The notes below the pieces were generated by a model that had not been told where the DNA came from, made no database searches, and saw nothing but the letters and a program-made list of their open reading frames with translations. Positions 6,206 through 7,010 of a stretch of DNA of 7,010 bases are shown piece after piece. Source of the stretch: an uncultured Ruminococcus sp. (GTDB lineage: Bacteria > Bacillota > Clostridia > Oscillospirales > Ruminococcaceae); contig CAMNJD010000405.1 of the NCBI GenBank assembly GCA_946540705.1, positions 1 through 7,010 on the forward strand, in the 5' to 3' direction. Position 1 is the first letter of the stretch, and each line of letters starts with the position of its first letter. Both the position numbers and the translations under genes were made by a program.

Positions 6206-7010
6206 GTATATTCAAAAGGAAAACAACCGATGAAACGAAAAGCGCACGGGATCTGGACAAGGAGCGTACTGCCCATGAGAAACAGGTCAAGGCGAAATCG
6301 GATCACATCAAGCGGCGAAAGGTCAAACGCACTGTGTTTGATACCATGCCCTATGAATGCTTTGTGAGCAATTATGTCTGTCTGCTGCGGAGCAATGTCC
6401 GAGCCGGGCGCGAAACAGTCAATCTTTACAGCAAGACCTATCTTGTGCCGGATATTAACTATTCTGCACTTCCGGCAGATCAGCAGGAGATGCTTGCGCA
6501 GAATTATGAGAATCTGCTCAATGCCTTTGACAGTCAGGCATCCTTTCAGATCACGCTTGTCAATACTTCTATAAACCATGAGGATTATGAGCGGCGGCTG
6601 ATGCTGAAACAGACAGGTGACGGTCTGGACGAAGAACGCATTGAGTTTAACCGGATTCTGCACGACCGGATGCAGGACGGACAGAAAGGACGGCATTGCC
6701 GCATCTTCATTACAATCACTGTCGCTGCAATCAATCTGGACACGGCAAATCAGCATTTCTATGCGTTAGAGGGCAATCTCCTGCGGAATCTCGGGCAGCT
6801 CGGCACAGAGGCAATCCCGCTGGATGCAAATGACCGCGTCCGTCTGCTGGCAGATATTTTCTGCGATGTTGACATGGAACTGAAACCGGTATCACGCGCG
6901 GAGTTTGCACGGCAGGCGGAAAAGCATCTGTGCAGCCCGGATTACTTTGAGTTTAAGCGCGATTACTTCATGTTCAACGACAAGTTTGCCCGCTGTATCT
7001 ACTTCCGGCG
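6202..7010 (+). CDS. virB4: VirB4/TrbE-type conjugation ATPase, N-terminal part, 3'-truncated by window
   Basis: The frame is open from TTG 6202 to the window end, giving 269 full codons and two bases. The product starts with a basic, Lys/Arg-rich segment (~1-43). It continues with a region typical of the VirB4/TraE N-terminal domain in Gram-positive elements: LYSKTYLVPDINYSAL (75-90), the ENLLNAFDSQASFQITLVN region (103-121), then NRILHDRMQDGQKGRH (150-165), a beta-strand-like RIFITITV (167-174), and YFEFKRDYFMFNDKFARCIY (248-267), which in the family precedes the middle domain. The Walker A and B motifs of the ATPase domain should lie beyond the window, so catalysis cannot be judged here. 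VirB4 ATPases power channel assembly and substrate transport at the cytoplasmic membrane. The pairing with a PrgI-family gene just upstream strongly supports the call. Confidence 0.92.
   Translation, partial: MSIFKRKTTDETKSARDLDKERTAHEKQVKAKSDHIKRRKVKRTVFDTMPYECFVSNYVCLLRSNVRAGRETVNLYSKTYLVPDINYSALPADQQEMLAQNYENLLNAFDSQASFQITLVNTSINHEDYERRLMLKQTGDGLDEERIEFNRILHDRMQDGQKGRHCRIFITITVAAINLDTANQHFYALEGNLLRNLGQLGTEAIPLDANDRVRLLADIFCDVDMELKPVSRAEFARQAEKHLCSPDYFEFKRDYFMFNDKFARCIYFR

Noticed and set aside
6199..6756. 185-codon minus-strand frame opposite virB4
   Set aside because: The plus strand encodes conserved VirB4 N-terminal sequence across this stretch, and the minus frame shows no motif.

Overview
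The window is a compact, single-strand stretch of a conjugative type IV secretion (T4SS) operon of the Gram-positive type. It most likely belongs to an integrative and conjugative element of a Clostridia-class gut or rumen bacterium (Ruminococcus/Oscillospiraceae-like). The evidence is the gene content and order (VirD4-type coupling ATPase, pilin-like membrane proteins, TrbL/VirB6-like protein, PrgI-family protein, VirB4-type ATPase), strong AGGAGG-like ribosome binding sites about 6 nt before most starts, and a base composition of roughly half G+C judged by eye. The host assignment is inference; no marker gene is present. No integrase, relaxase, attachment site or origin of transfer lies inside the window.

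Layout, all on the + strand: (1) 1-831, the 3' part of a gene of unrecognised family that abuts virD4 and may be a coupling-protein accessory factor; (2) 832-3420, a VirD4/TraG-type coupling ATPase with two N-terminal membrane helices, a Walker A variant and a long acidic C-terminal tail; (3) 3442-3924, a pilin-like protein with a signal peptide and one two-helix membrane module; (4) 3942-3969, a strong GC-rich hairpin in a 62-nt gap; (5) 3987-4130, a possible 47-residue membrane protein; (6) 4145-4618, a membrane protein made of two tandem copies of the same pilin-like module; (7) 4631-5791, a polytopic TrbL/VirB6-like channel protein; (8) 5807-6205, a PrgI-family protein; (9) 6202-7010, the N-terminal part of a VirB4-type ATPase that starts at TTG and runs off the window.

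Genes are separated by 0 to 62 nt or overlap, and I see no convincing promoter or Rho-independent terminator inside, so they are probably co-transcribed. In the working model, VirD4 docks the relaxase-DNA substrate; the VirB4-type ATPase powers assembly and transport; the TrbL/VirB6-like, PrgI-family and pilin-like proteins build the membrane channel or surface structure.

The most noteworthy observations are a single ~50-residue module present three times in two neighbouring genes with no insertion or deletion between copies, a Gly-to-Gln replacement next to the Walker A lysine of VirD4, and an intercistronic hairpin directly after the pilin-like gene. I do not see a wholly new system: the region reads as a recognisable T4SS with unusual details.
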